14,269 bases of DNA from RGIG7450 sp045633565 (GTDB lineage: Bacteria; Bacillota; Clostridia; RUG12999): positions 1 to 14,269 of the forward strand of contig JAZQYO010000010.1 of NCBI GenBank assembly GCA_045633565.1, read 5' to 3'. The translations under genes and the position numbers were made by a program. The notes under the pieces were generated by a model. That model did no database searches. It saw nothing but the letters and a program-made list of their open reading frames with translations, and was not told where the DNA came from. Shown here piece by piece: positions 8,851 through 14,269 of this stretch. Numbering within the stretch: the stretch's first letter is position 1; each line of letters begins with the position of its first letter.

Positions 8851-8868
8851 ACTAACATCCCCTTTTTT
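8848..8868 (-). promoter_or_regulatory. Ribosome binding site and probable ATT start of the pseudo-amidohydrolase
   Basis: On the minus strand AAAAAAGGGG is followed by 8 nt and then ATT AAA TTT ATT GAT, reading MKFID as expected at the start of an Amidohydrolase_2 protein. No ATG, GTG or TTG lies in this frame between the stop at 8869-8871 and the ATG at 8721. An ATG at 8858 directly abuts the GGGG, is out of frame and gives only a 12-codon ORF, so it could be a leader or a chance occurrence. Confidence 0.55.
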
Positions 8869-8893
8869 AAATATTTAAAAATCTTACCTGATT
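8867..8893 (-). repeat. Possible remnant of a phosphotriesterase-like gene end
   Basis: Between copy A and the pseudo-amidohydrolase the minus strand can be read as NQVRFLNI-stop, matching the ENPIRFLNM-stop end of the phosphotriesterase-like gene. A 16-bp segment is identical at 8871-8886 and 11184-11199. Glycosidase-like copy A is thus bracketed by similar short sequences, possibly a scar of duplication or gene loss. The match is short and AT-rich, so chance is not excluded. Confidence 0.3.
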
Positions 8894-8897
8894 TTTA

Positions 8898-11156
8898 TTA
8901 CCAGTGTTCTCTCGTTTTGAGAGGTCTTAAGTTGCTGGGAAGGCGTTTATCTTCCGCAATACTTCTCAGCATTATTTCAGAGTTATATGACAAAAAGTCT
9001 GCCATTTCATCTCGTCTTACAAGTGCTCCGCCAAGGTAGTCAATCGCCTCAAGGCCCATACCGTTTATTTCAGCAAGGAACTCATCTGCTTCTAGCTTCA
9101 AAGCCTCAAGCATTGTTTTGGTTTCTTCAGGAACTTTTTCACCTTTTGTGAAATATGCATTTACCTTTTTATAGCACTGCATATATCTTACAAACATATC
9201 CATAAAATGTTCACAAACGATGAAATTATCTACCAGCCATTTAACGTCTTCTTCAAGCTGTGGGTAATACTTCTTTTCCTTATAAATCTTAAGTGAAATT
9301 TCCTTTGCTTTTTTGGTCGCATAATCAATCTGAATATATTTATCAAGAATTTTGTTTATGGACAGTTCTTCTTCCGAATCCTCCGGAAGTTCAGCGTTGT
9401 CCCATCTCATAGGATAAACAACTTTTGAATAGTTGGTGTAAATTTCGCAGCTGCAAGGTGATGTAAGCGGCGGTGCACCGTCTTCGCCGTGTGTTGTAAA
9501 AAGCTGTTTAAAATCTTCTGCTGCTTCTTTGCCGTAAAGTTTTTCACAGGCGATTTTAAGTAAACCTTCATCACCGTAAATTTCTTCAGGACGGGTAATT
9601 CCTTTCAGATAATCAATGTAGAAAGGCTCAAAATCCTTTTGATTGTCAGGCATATCGGGGATATTGTAGTACGCACTGTTTTCACAGTTCCACATATATT
9701 CCGCATTGCACACCTGCATTGCTTCCTGGTTACCGTTTCCGTTATAAATTGTTATGCCGGTAGCAGATTTCATTAACCGGCAGAACAATCCACCCGGAAC
9801 AAAAAGCTTGTCGCTGTAAAAACCGTCGCCCCCGCAGAAATAACCCGCACTAATGCCACAGTTTTCCCATCCGTCTCTTAACTTGTCAAATACAAGTTCA
9901 TTTGATTCAACATCGTATGCGTTTTCCCTGAATCCTACAGAGAAGTTTTTATAACGAGGTAAAAGTTCAACCACCTTCTGCCAGAATTTTCTGGTGTTTT
10001 CAGCAAGTTCTTTCCTTTTACCCATATACAGATATCCCGGGCTTGCCATGTGTACTCTCAAATCTCTTGCAGCATCATATTTTCCGTCATCACTTTTAAT
10101 TTTGCAAATTCCTTCGTACAAATTCTTTATGAAGTAGGCAAACGCGCCTGCACAACCATCCTCTGCAAAAATGTCATCATTAGGCCATTTTTTGCGGCAG
10201 TCTTCACATCTTGCATTCCAGAGAGGCGGCAGAATGTCGTCCGCATCCATATTGTGGAAAGCGAGCGCACCCGGTTCAACCGCTTTTACAAACTCTTCGA
10301 TTTCTTTCAGTTTGCACTCCATAAGCGCTTCGTTTGAAAGACAGGTGCCATATTCTCTGCCCATTACTTCATCCTCAGGGCATCCGTCAATATATGTACC
10401 GATACATTTATATATTTCACCATCGGGATAGGATTTTCTGTTCATGTGAAGCTCGGTTCTTAAAACGCCTTTGCCCTGCCCCTTTAAACCATAACTCATA
10501 GCATAACATCCATGTGACAAAGTTACTTTTCTTTTTCTTGCTTCACGATTTAAAGTTTTCACAAGGTCGTTATAGCCGGGGAAACGTTCCGTTTCAAGAC
10601 CGTAGTTGTCAAATACAATGCTGTTAATTTTGTATTTCAGACACTGGTCAAGTTTCCTTATGGTGCGCTCTTTAAACGCCTCAATTCCGTCACCACGGTC
10701 ATAGGACCAGATGCCTGTTTCTGCCCATATAAGCCACTTAATTCCCCTGTTTTTAAAATCGGGACTGTCCTTAATCTCAAAACTTTCGGGAAGGGTATTT
10801 TCATAGAAAAGCTGGTCTAAAGTCATAAGAGCATACATTGCGCCACATTCCGTGTACGCTGCAATTATTATTTCGTTGCCCTTTTTGCAGAGATAATATC
10901 CCTGCTCTTTTGCATACTTTTTCTCAAACAATTCTTTTGTCCGGTCTTTGATTTCCTGAGTAAAATTTTCAAATCCTACATAAATCAGGATATTGCCGTC
11001 ATCATTTTTCTCTATTCCACCTAAAGTTATAGAGAGTGCGTGGTCAAGACTTTCACATGACTCACCGATCACTTTTGCACCTGTTACTTTAAAAGGGACA
11101 AAACTGTCGGAGTAGAAGTACTCAGCGGGTGTTGGGATTACGTTTACTTTTTTCAT
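8898..11156 (-). CDS. Glycoside-hydrolase-like protein, copy A (GH20/GH84-type architecture)
   Basis: Second gene of the operon, 752 aa. Residues 1-130 look like the accessory alpha/beta domain of N-acetylhexosaminidase-type glycosidases (VIPTP at 6-10, GAMYALMTLDQL at 105-116). IKDSPDFKNRG (128-138) marks entry to a probable TIM barrel. HNMDADD (301-307) is the candidate catalytic acidic cluster. It is followed by C317 and C320 of RCEDC, C335, C441, the segment NAEYMWN (484-490) and CSC (568-570). The last ~150 residues look helical. Comparison by eye over the first 60 residues gives roughly three-quarters identity with copy C. No signal peptide, so it should act on imported substrate. GGAGAG lies 6 nt before the ATG. 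Being second in the operon, right after the phosphotriesterase-like gene, it may be the most expressed copy. The enzymatic function is inferred from architecture and is not proven. Confidence 0.7.
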   Translation of the reverse strand: MKKVNVIPTPAEYFYSDSFVPFKVTGAKVIGESCESLDHALSITLGGIEKNDDGNILIYVGFENFTQEIKDRTKELFEKKYAKEQGYYLCKKGNEIIIAAYTECGAMYALMTLDQLFYENTLPESFEIKDSPDFKNRGIKWLIWAETGIWSYDRGDGIEAFKERTIRKLDQCLKYKINSIVFDNYGLETERFPGYNDLVKTLNREARKRKVTLSHGCYAMSYGLKGQGKGVLRTELHMNRKSYPDGEIYKCIGTYIDGCPEDEVMGREYGTCLSNEALMECKLKEIEEFVKAVEPGALAFHNMDADDILPPLWNARCEDCRKKWPNDDIFAEDGCAGAFAYFIKNLYEGICKIKSDDGKYDAARDLRVHMASPGYLYMGKRKELAENTRKFWQKVVELLPRYKNFSVGFRENAYDVESNELVFDKLRDGWENCGISAGYFCGGDGFYSDKLFVPGGLFCRLMKSATGITIYNGNGNQEAMQVCNAEYMWNCENSAYYNIPDMPDNQKDFEPFYIDYLKGITRPEEIYGDEGLLKIACEKLYGKEAAEDFKQLFTTHGEDGAPPLTSPCSCEIYTNYSKVVYPMRWDNAELPEDSEEELSINKILDKYIQIDYATKKAKEISLKIYKEKKYYPQLEEDVKWLVDNFIVCEHFMDMFVRYMQCYKKVNAYFTKGEKVPEETKTMLEALKLEADEFLAEINGMGLEAIDYLGGALVRRDEMADFLSYNSEIMLRSIAEDKRLPSNLRPLKTREHW

Positions 11157-11179
11157 GATGGTCTCTCCAATCGTCTACC

Positions 11180-12196
11180 TTACATATTTAAAAATCTTAT
11201 TGGATTTTCTTCAGTTATAATTTTAATCTGCTCATCGGTTATACCGAAATCCTGCATCATGGGAATAATGTGCTCATGAATATGGTCATATCCCCATCCG
11301 CCATAAGCATGCGTCATGCTTTTAAGACAAATATCTGTTGTTATAAATATCTGTTTTACGTAGCCGTCATCAATAAGCTCTTTTATTTTCATCACTCTTT
11401 CCTTGTCGGAAGCAAATGAGCCTAAAAGAAGATTGCGATATTTTCTGTCAACATAATACTCTTTACCGAAATCGTCAAAATCTATATATGCACCGGCATT
11501 TAAAATACCTCTCATATATTCATCATCCAAAAGGACGTCAGAGTGGTCAACACAAAGCTTTTCGGGGTTTGCACCGCATTTAATTGCAAAGTCAAGTGCA
11601 TTTAATCCTTCCCTGTTCCAGAGTGATGCGTGGATGTGCATTCCTGCACCCGTTTCCTTCTGCGCAATGGAAGCACCCTCCAGCGATTTAAATTCAAACT
11701 CGGTTGTTTCCATACTGCTGCCAACCTCGCCGATAACTCCGGCTCTGACGCCGTTTGTTCCGACTGTCAGTTCTCTTATAATTTCGTCTGCAATTTCATT
11801 TACAGTTTTGCTTTTATTCTCCTCTTGAACCGCAGCATCAATATAATAACCGCAGCCCATTACTATATCAACATCCGAATCCTCGGATATTTTCTTTAAA
11901 AGCTCAGGGTCTCTGCCGAAATCATTTGTGGTTACATCTACTATCATTGAACCACCGTTCTTTTTAAAACGTTTTAATTCTTCGGTCTGTATATCTGCCG
12001 TGGGCAAAAGTGCATTATCCAAAACCGCATAAGGGTTTCTCGACACCATTCCGTAATTTGACAAGCTTAGCGGCTCATAAAACTCCGGTATATCAAGAGG
12101 GTCAACAAGCGGTCTTAAATCAGAAATAATATGCTCGTGCGGGAGTATAACCCCTTCTTTTACACTACTAATTTCTCCTCTTACAGTTACAATCAT
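11180..12196 (-). CDS. Phosphotriesterase-like metal hydrolase (PTE/Php family, likely lactonase)
   Basis: First gene of the operon, 338 aa, binuclear-metal TIM-barrel hydrolase of the phosphotriesterase-like family. Visible ligands are LPHEH (H20, H22), E157 in VIGEVG, H189 in HIHA, H218 in VDHSD and D288 in TTDIC. The family ends in NP-x-RFL, present here (331-336). At the bridging position phosphotriesterases have a carboxylated lysine, whereas E. coli Php-type members have Glu; this one has Glu. Natural members are typically lactonases or esterases, so lactone hydrolysis in sugar catabolism is the most plausible role; true phosphotriesterase activity is unlikely. The start is clear: AAGGAGGG lies 6-8 nt before the ATG, and the leader is only about 20 nt. 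It is transcribed divergently from the AraC regulator, and the shared intergenic region carries paired operator-like repeats. It is followed 23 nt later by glycosidase-like copy A. Confidence 0.85.
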   Translation of the reverse strand: MIVTVRGEISSVKEGVILPHEHIISDLRPLVDPLDIPEFYEPLSLSNYGMVSRNPYAVLDNALLPTADIQTEELKRFKKNGGSMIVDVTTNDFGRDPELLKKISEDSDVDIVMGCGYYIDAAVQEENKSKTVNEIADEIIRELTVGTNGVRAGVIGEVGSSMETTEFEFKSLEGASIAQKETGAGMHIHASLWNREGLNALDFAIKCGANPEKLCVDHSDVLLDDEYMRGILNAGAYIDFDDFGKEYYVDRKYRNLLLGSFASDKERVMKIKELIDDGYVKQIFITTDICLKSMTHAYGGWGYDHIHEHIIPMMQDFGITDEQIKIITEENPIRFLNM

Positions 12197-12221
12197 TTTA
12201 AAGCCCTCCTTTACACTTACA

Positions 12222-12250
12222 ATTATAAGGTATTTTAAAAATAAATCCTA
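12222..12250 (-). promoter_or_regulatory. Predicted activator-dependent promoter of the seven-gene operon
   Basis: The minus strand has a perfect TATAAT (12227 down to 12222). At 17-bp spacing the -35 position reads TAGGAT (12250-12245), far from TTGACA. The proximal operator repeat starts at 12251, immediately against this -35. A good -10 with a weak -35 next to paired repeats is the typical arrangement of an AraC-type activated promoter. Transcription would start near 12215. Confidence 0.6.
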
Positions 12251-12291
12251 TGGTCAATTCGAAGATTTTATTGGTGAATTCGAAGACTTTA
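12251..12291. promoter_or_regulatory. Tandem 20-bp direct repeats, probable AraC-type operator
   Basis: Two copies of TGGT-N-AATTCGAAGA-Y-TTTA lie at 12251-12270 and 12272-12291, differing at only two positions. Their start-to-start distance is 21 bp, two helical turns, which is the spacing of AraC half-sites such as araI1-I2. They lie between the divergent promoters and abut the weak -35 of the operon. The likely ligand-bound regulator is the AraC protein encoded next to them. Confidence 0.75.
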
Positions 12292-12311
12292 ACTAACATT
12301 TTTTCAAGTTA

Positions 12312-12341
12312 TTGACACCAAACTTAAAAGTGTGGTAAAAT
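12312..12341 (+). promoter_or_regulatory. Predicted sigma-A promoter of the AraC regulator gene
   Basis: A perfect TTGACA (12312-12317) and TAAAAT (12336-12341), 18 bp apart, with a TG-N extended -10 element (12333-12335). Transcription would start near 12348, only a few bases before the ribosome binding site. The operator repeats end 20 bp upstream of the -35, so autoregulation by the regulator is possible. Confidence 0.7.
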
Positions 12342-12350
12342 GAACTTGCC

Positions 12351-12367
12351 AGGGGGTGAGCCTTTTG
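12351..12367 (+). promoter_or_regulatory. Ribosome binding site setting a TTG start for the AraC regulator
   Basis: AGGGGGTGA (12351-12359) closely matches the anti-Shine-Dalgarno complement and ends 5 nt before a TTG at 12365-12367. The upstream GTG of the open frame (12356) lies inside this ribosome binding site and cannot easily be the start. Confidence 0.7.
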
Positions 12368-13258
12368 AATAAAAAAGATGTTCTTCAGATTGATAAGTCT
12401 ATGTTTTTCCGTCCCGGTCAGGAGGTTTTTATTCATATTTCTCCTCAGATTGCCGAGTATGACAGTCTGATGCACAAGCATCAGTTTATTGAAATGGTTT
12501 ATGTTATTTCCGGAAAAGCAATGCACACTATAAACGACCTTAAATATCCCGTGTCAAAGGGCGACCTTGTTATAGTAGATTATAGTGTCCCCCACAGTTT
12601 TACATATATGAATGATTCGGATGAGTCGTTTGTTACATACGACCTGCTTTTCACCCCGTCTTTTTTTGGACTTAACGGCAATCATTTTTCCACACTATCA
12701 GAATCCAATCTTTTCAGTTCGTTTAAAAACTCACAGCTTTTCAGTTCCGAGCTGAAGCTGATAAACAATCTTTCGCACAGTGAGTTTTACAATATATTCA
12801 ATAAAATATACGCCGAATATGAAAACACAAATTTCGGCTATACAGATATTATAAGAGCTCATCTTACAGAGCTTATTTTAAAGATTTTCAGAAATATTGA
12901 AAAAAGAAACAGCCAGACAGGTAAAGAAAATCAATATAAATATGTTGAAAGTGCGATAGATTTTATAAAAACAAACTACAGCTCGAAAATCAATATAGAA
13001 AGCATTGTCGAAAATATGTTTTTGTCAAAAGACTATTTCCGCCAGCTTTTCAAAGATGTGACCGGCAAGTCAATAACATCCTATATCCAGAATATACGAA
13101 TTGAGCAGGCGTGTATGATGCTTGTCTCAACAGAAATCAGCGTTTCTGACATTTCTGTAAAATGCGGATATAATGACACTAAATTTTTCTATCAGACCTT
13201 TAAAAAAATCAAAGGCGTAACCCCCGGAGACTATAGAAAATCACATAAGAAAATATAA
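12365..13258 (+). CDS. AraC-family transcriptional regulator
   Basis: 297 aa from the TTG start. The N-terminal half is a cupin-like effector domain: HKHQFIEMVYVISG (37-50), then KGDLVIVDYSVPHSF (65-79), with H37, H39, E43 and H77 as possible pocket residues. The C-terminal ~105 residues form the double helix-turn-helix DNA-binding domain: first HTH around 210-231 (INIESIVENMFLSKDYFRQL), second around 258-280 (SVSDISVKCGYNDTKFFYQ), ending in the typical GVTPGDYR (284-291). Such proteins usually activate neighbouring sugar-catabolism genes on binding a pathway sugar. It is divergent from the seven-gene operon, and the 21-bp-spaced direct repeats between them are its probable binding sites. The inducer is unknown. 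The track of sequence upstream supports its own promoter, and a hairpin terminator follows immediately after the stop. Confidence 0.93.
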   Translation: MNKKDVLQIDKSMFFRPGQEVFIHISPQIAEYDSLMHKHQFIEMVYVISGKAMHTINDLKYPVSKGDLVIVDYSVPHSFTYMNDSDESFVTYDLLFTPSFFGLNGNHFSTLSESNLFSSFKNSQLFSSELKLINNLSHSEFYNIFNKIYAEYENTNFGYTDIIRAHLTELILKIFRNIEKRNSQTGKENQYKYVESAIDFIKTNYSSKINIESIVENMFLSKDYFRQLFKDVTGKSITSYIQNIRIEQACMMLVSTEISVSDISVKCGYNDTKFFYQTFKKIKGVTPGDYRKSHKKI

Positions 13259-13260
13259 CT

Positions 13261-13295
13261 AAAACGGATGCCATTAAATAGGCATCCGTTTTTAC
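13261..13295 (+). terminator. Intrinsic terminator of the AraC regulator gene
   Basis: AAAACGGATGCC (13261-13272) pairs perfectly with GGCATCCGTTTT (13281-13292) around an 8-nt loop and is followed by further T residues. It starts 3 nt after the regulator's stop codon. Confidence 0.92.
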
Positions 13296-13302
13296 ATTCC
13301 CC

Positions 13303-13334
13303 CGGCGCTCGAGTTCAAATCCTCATATAAACCA
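13303..13334 (+). other. Possible tRNA 3'-end fragment (integration scar)
   Basis: The stretch contains GAGTTCAAATCCTC, resembling a T-arm with its TTCAAAT loop, followed by CCA at 13332-13334 and then directly by a terminator-like hairpin, the order seen at the end of a tRNA gene. The T-stem does not pair well, the acceptor part is about two bases short, and no anticodon or D arm lies upstream, where the regulator's terminator sits. It is at best a remnant, such as those left at attachment sites. Confidence 0.25.
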
Positions 13335-13368
13335 AAAAAGCAAACATCAAAAGATGCTTGCTTTTTGG
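13332..13368. terminator. Terminator-like hairpin with A/T-rich flanks
   Basis: GCAAACATC (13340-13348) pairs with GATGCTTGC (13353-13361) around an AAAA loop with one A-C mismatch. The stem is extended by an A-run before and a T-run after. It could act on either strand: after the tRNA-like fragment on +, or downstream of the kinase-like gene (stop at 13448) on -. Confidence 0.7.
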
Positions 13369-13447
13369 TGGCAAATGACCTCAATTTTCATAAAAGGTAC
13401 ATAACTATGATTTTTGCGCCCCCATTGCAAATTGGAATTTGACAGCA

Positions 13448-13942
13448 TTACAACTGCTTTATCTCATTAGCAATCACAGCCACAGTTTTTGCGTTGGTAT
13501 CAATTTTAATGGTATTGAGTGCTTGGTACATCGGTATTCTTGTTATGCTTCTCTCAATTACATCTTCAGAACGAATACCTCTTTCTACATCCATTGATAA
13601 TCTTTCACACAGAGTCTTTTCATCCACTACAAGCGAGACGCATTTCACATCACAGTTCTGTGTATCAAGCTTCTTAAGTATGGAATCGATAATACTCTGC
13701 TCATGCATCACCCAACAAAAAATAATATTTTCGTATGCAGAACATTTCAGAAAATTATTGAGTAAGTAACAAATATTATTCGTCACCATTGCTTTTGTTT
13801 CATCGGTTACTTGGAACGGACTTGCGTCCCAACACCAATCTCCGTCAAGAAATACGCTATTCGGTAAATTCTGTTTGAGCAGTTGGCACACAGTTGTTTT
13901 TCCAACTCCCATAGTGCCACCAATCATATATAAAGTTTTCAT
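13448..13942 (-). CDS. Small P-loop NTPase, kinase-like
   Basis: 164 aa. The N-terminus reads MKTLYMIGGTMGVGKTT, a beta strand followed by a Walker A motif (G-x4-GKT, around residues 9-16). It is followed by FLDGDWCWD (near 31-39), an acidic segment where small-molecule kinases of the AAA_18/AAA_33 type bind substrate. A later RLSMDVERGIRSEDVIERS stretch has the arginines expected of a lid region. This resembles nucleotide, shikimate or antibiotic kinases, but I cannot assign a substrate. Two adjacent ATGs exist (13945 and 13942); AGGTG lies 3 nt before the first and 6 nt before the second, so the second is preferred. No signal peptide. It stands alone and shows no link to the sugar operon. 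The sequence between the regulator's terminator and this gene (13296-13447) contains only the tRNA-like fragment and hairpin. Confidence 0.8.
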   Translation of the reverse strand: MKTLYMIGGTMGVGKTTVCQLLKQNLPNSVFLDGDWCWDASPFQVTDETKAMVTNNICYLLNNFLKCSAYENIIFCWVMHEQSIIDSILKKLDTQNCDVKCVSLVVDEKTLCERLSMDVERGIRSEDVIERSITRIPMYQALNTIKIDTNAKTVAVIANEIKQL

Positions 13943-14039
13943 CATTCACACCTACAAATTCAAATTTAGCACACGCATATATATTAAATTATACCACTCA
14001 GGAGACATATTAACAACAATTATGATTTTTCAAGGGGTT

Positions 14040-14086
14040 TCAGGGTACGCCCTGAGTCTTCCCTTTCGCATCAGGAGTAGAAAGGG
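14040..14086. other. Two adjacent stem-loops, possible structured RNA or element end
   Basis: TCAGGG (14040-14045) and CCCTGA (14050-14055) close a TACG tetraloop. CCCTTTC (14061-14067) and GAAAGGG (14080-14086) close a 12-nt loop. With the hairpin at 14104-14130 this makes three stems in 91 nt of otherwise gene-free sequence (13946-14124), downstream of a truncated minus-strand gene. No T-run follows the first two, so they are not obvious terminators. Confidence 0.4.
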
Positions 14087-14103
14087 TCTGCTTGCTAAGA
14101 CAA

Positions 14104-14130
14104 AGATAGGGCAGAAAACCAGCCCTATCT
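14104..14130 (-). terminator. Hairpin overlapping the stop of the partial gene, probable terminator
   Basis: AGATAGGGC (14104-14112) pairs perfectly with GCCCTATCT (14122-14130) around a 9-nt loop. On the minus strand it is followed by TTGTCTT. The stop codon of the partial gene (14125-14127) lies inside the stem. Confidence 0.65.
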
Positions 14131-14269
14131 CTCATAATCTCTGCTGTGAGGTTTCACCTGTACAGCTTCAATTCCATTCCAGGTTCGCCTGAAGAGTTCC
14201 GGATACTGGAACTCTTTCATATACTTTTTTATCTGATCCTCTGTCAGGCTGGCAAAAGTATCACTGTCT
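14125..14269 (-). CDS. C-terminal end of an unidentified protein, cut by the window edge
   Basis: On the minus strand the last 47 codons of an open frame run in from the window edge to a TAG at 14125-14127. The peptide begins DSDTFASLTEDQIKKYMKEF, a probable amphipathic helix, continues with YPELFRRTWNGIEAV and ends in a basic tail (KPHSRDYER). The charged helix and basic tail could fit a transposase or other DNA-binding protein, and the structured sequence after its stop would suit a mobile-element end, but I do not recognise the family. It reads as coding because of its protein-like composition and the terminator-like hairpin at its stop. Confidence 0.5.
   Translation of the reverse strand, partial: DSDTFASLTEDQIKKYMKEFQYPELFRRTWNGIEAVQVKPHSRDYER

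Noticed and set aside
13303..13334. Complete tRNA gene
   Set aside because: Only a T-arm-like and CCA-like end is visible; there is no anticodon arm, D arm or matching 5' acceptor strand.
1..14269. CRISPR array, toxin-antitoxin or phage-defence system
   Set aside because: There are no short regularly spaced repeats of CRISPR type and no nuclease or toxin-antitoxin pair; the P-loop gene stands alone.

Overview
The window is AT-rich, densely packed and uses the standard code with strong AGGAGG-type ribosome binding sites. It looks like a chromosomal segment of an anaerobic Bacillota, most likely a gut-type Clostridia. That assignment rests on composition and protein style only; there is no rRNA or other phylogenetic marker apart from prs.

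Layout. (1) 1-1203: prs (PRPP synthetase, housekeeping) on the + strand with its own promoter, ending in a bidirectional terminator. (2) 1214-12196: a seven-gene minus-strand operon converging on prs. In transcription order it encodes a phosphotriesterase-like metal hydrolase, glycoside-hydrolase-like protein A, an amidohydrolase-fold protein that has lost all its metal ligands, an intact amidohydrolase overlapping it by ATGA, an arabinose/fucose-isomerase-like sugar isomerase, and glycoside-hydrolase-like proteins B and C. (3) 12197-12364: a divergent control region with two 20-bp direct repeats 21 bp apart, next to a good -10 but poor -35 for the operon and a good promoter for the regulator. 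(4) 12365-13258: an AraC-family regulator with its own terminator. (5) 13259-14269: a different kind of DNA, with a possible tRNA 3'-end fragment followed by a hairpin, a small P-loop kinase-like gene, a cluster of stem-loops, and the C-terminal end of an unidentified minus-strand gene cut by the window edge.

Interpretation. The operon looks like an inducible cytoplasmic catabolic pathway. Three closely related glycosidase-like proteins without signal peptides would act on imported glycosides or oligosaccharides. Two or three TIM-barrel metal hydrolases (candidate lactonases) and a sugar isomerase would process the released sugar or sugar acid. The AraC protein probably activates the operon through the paired direct repeats. 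No transporter, kinase or aldolase for the pathway is in the window, so substrate and end product cannot be named.

The most unusual points are the translationally coupled enzyme/pseudoenzyme amidohydrolase pair, the probable ATT start codon of the pseudoenzyme, and the three diverged copies of one large glycosidase-like gene in a single operon.
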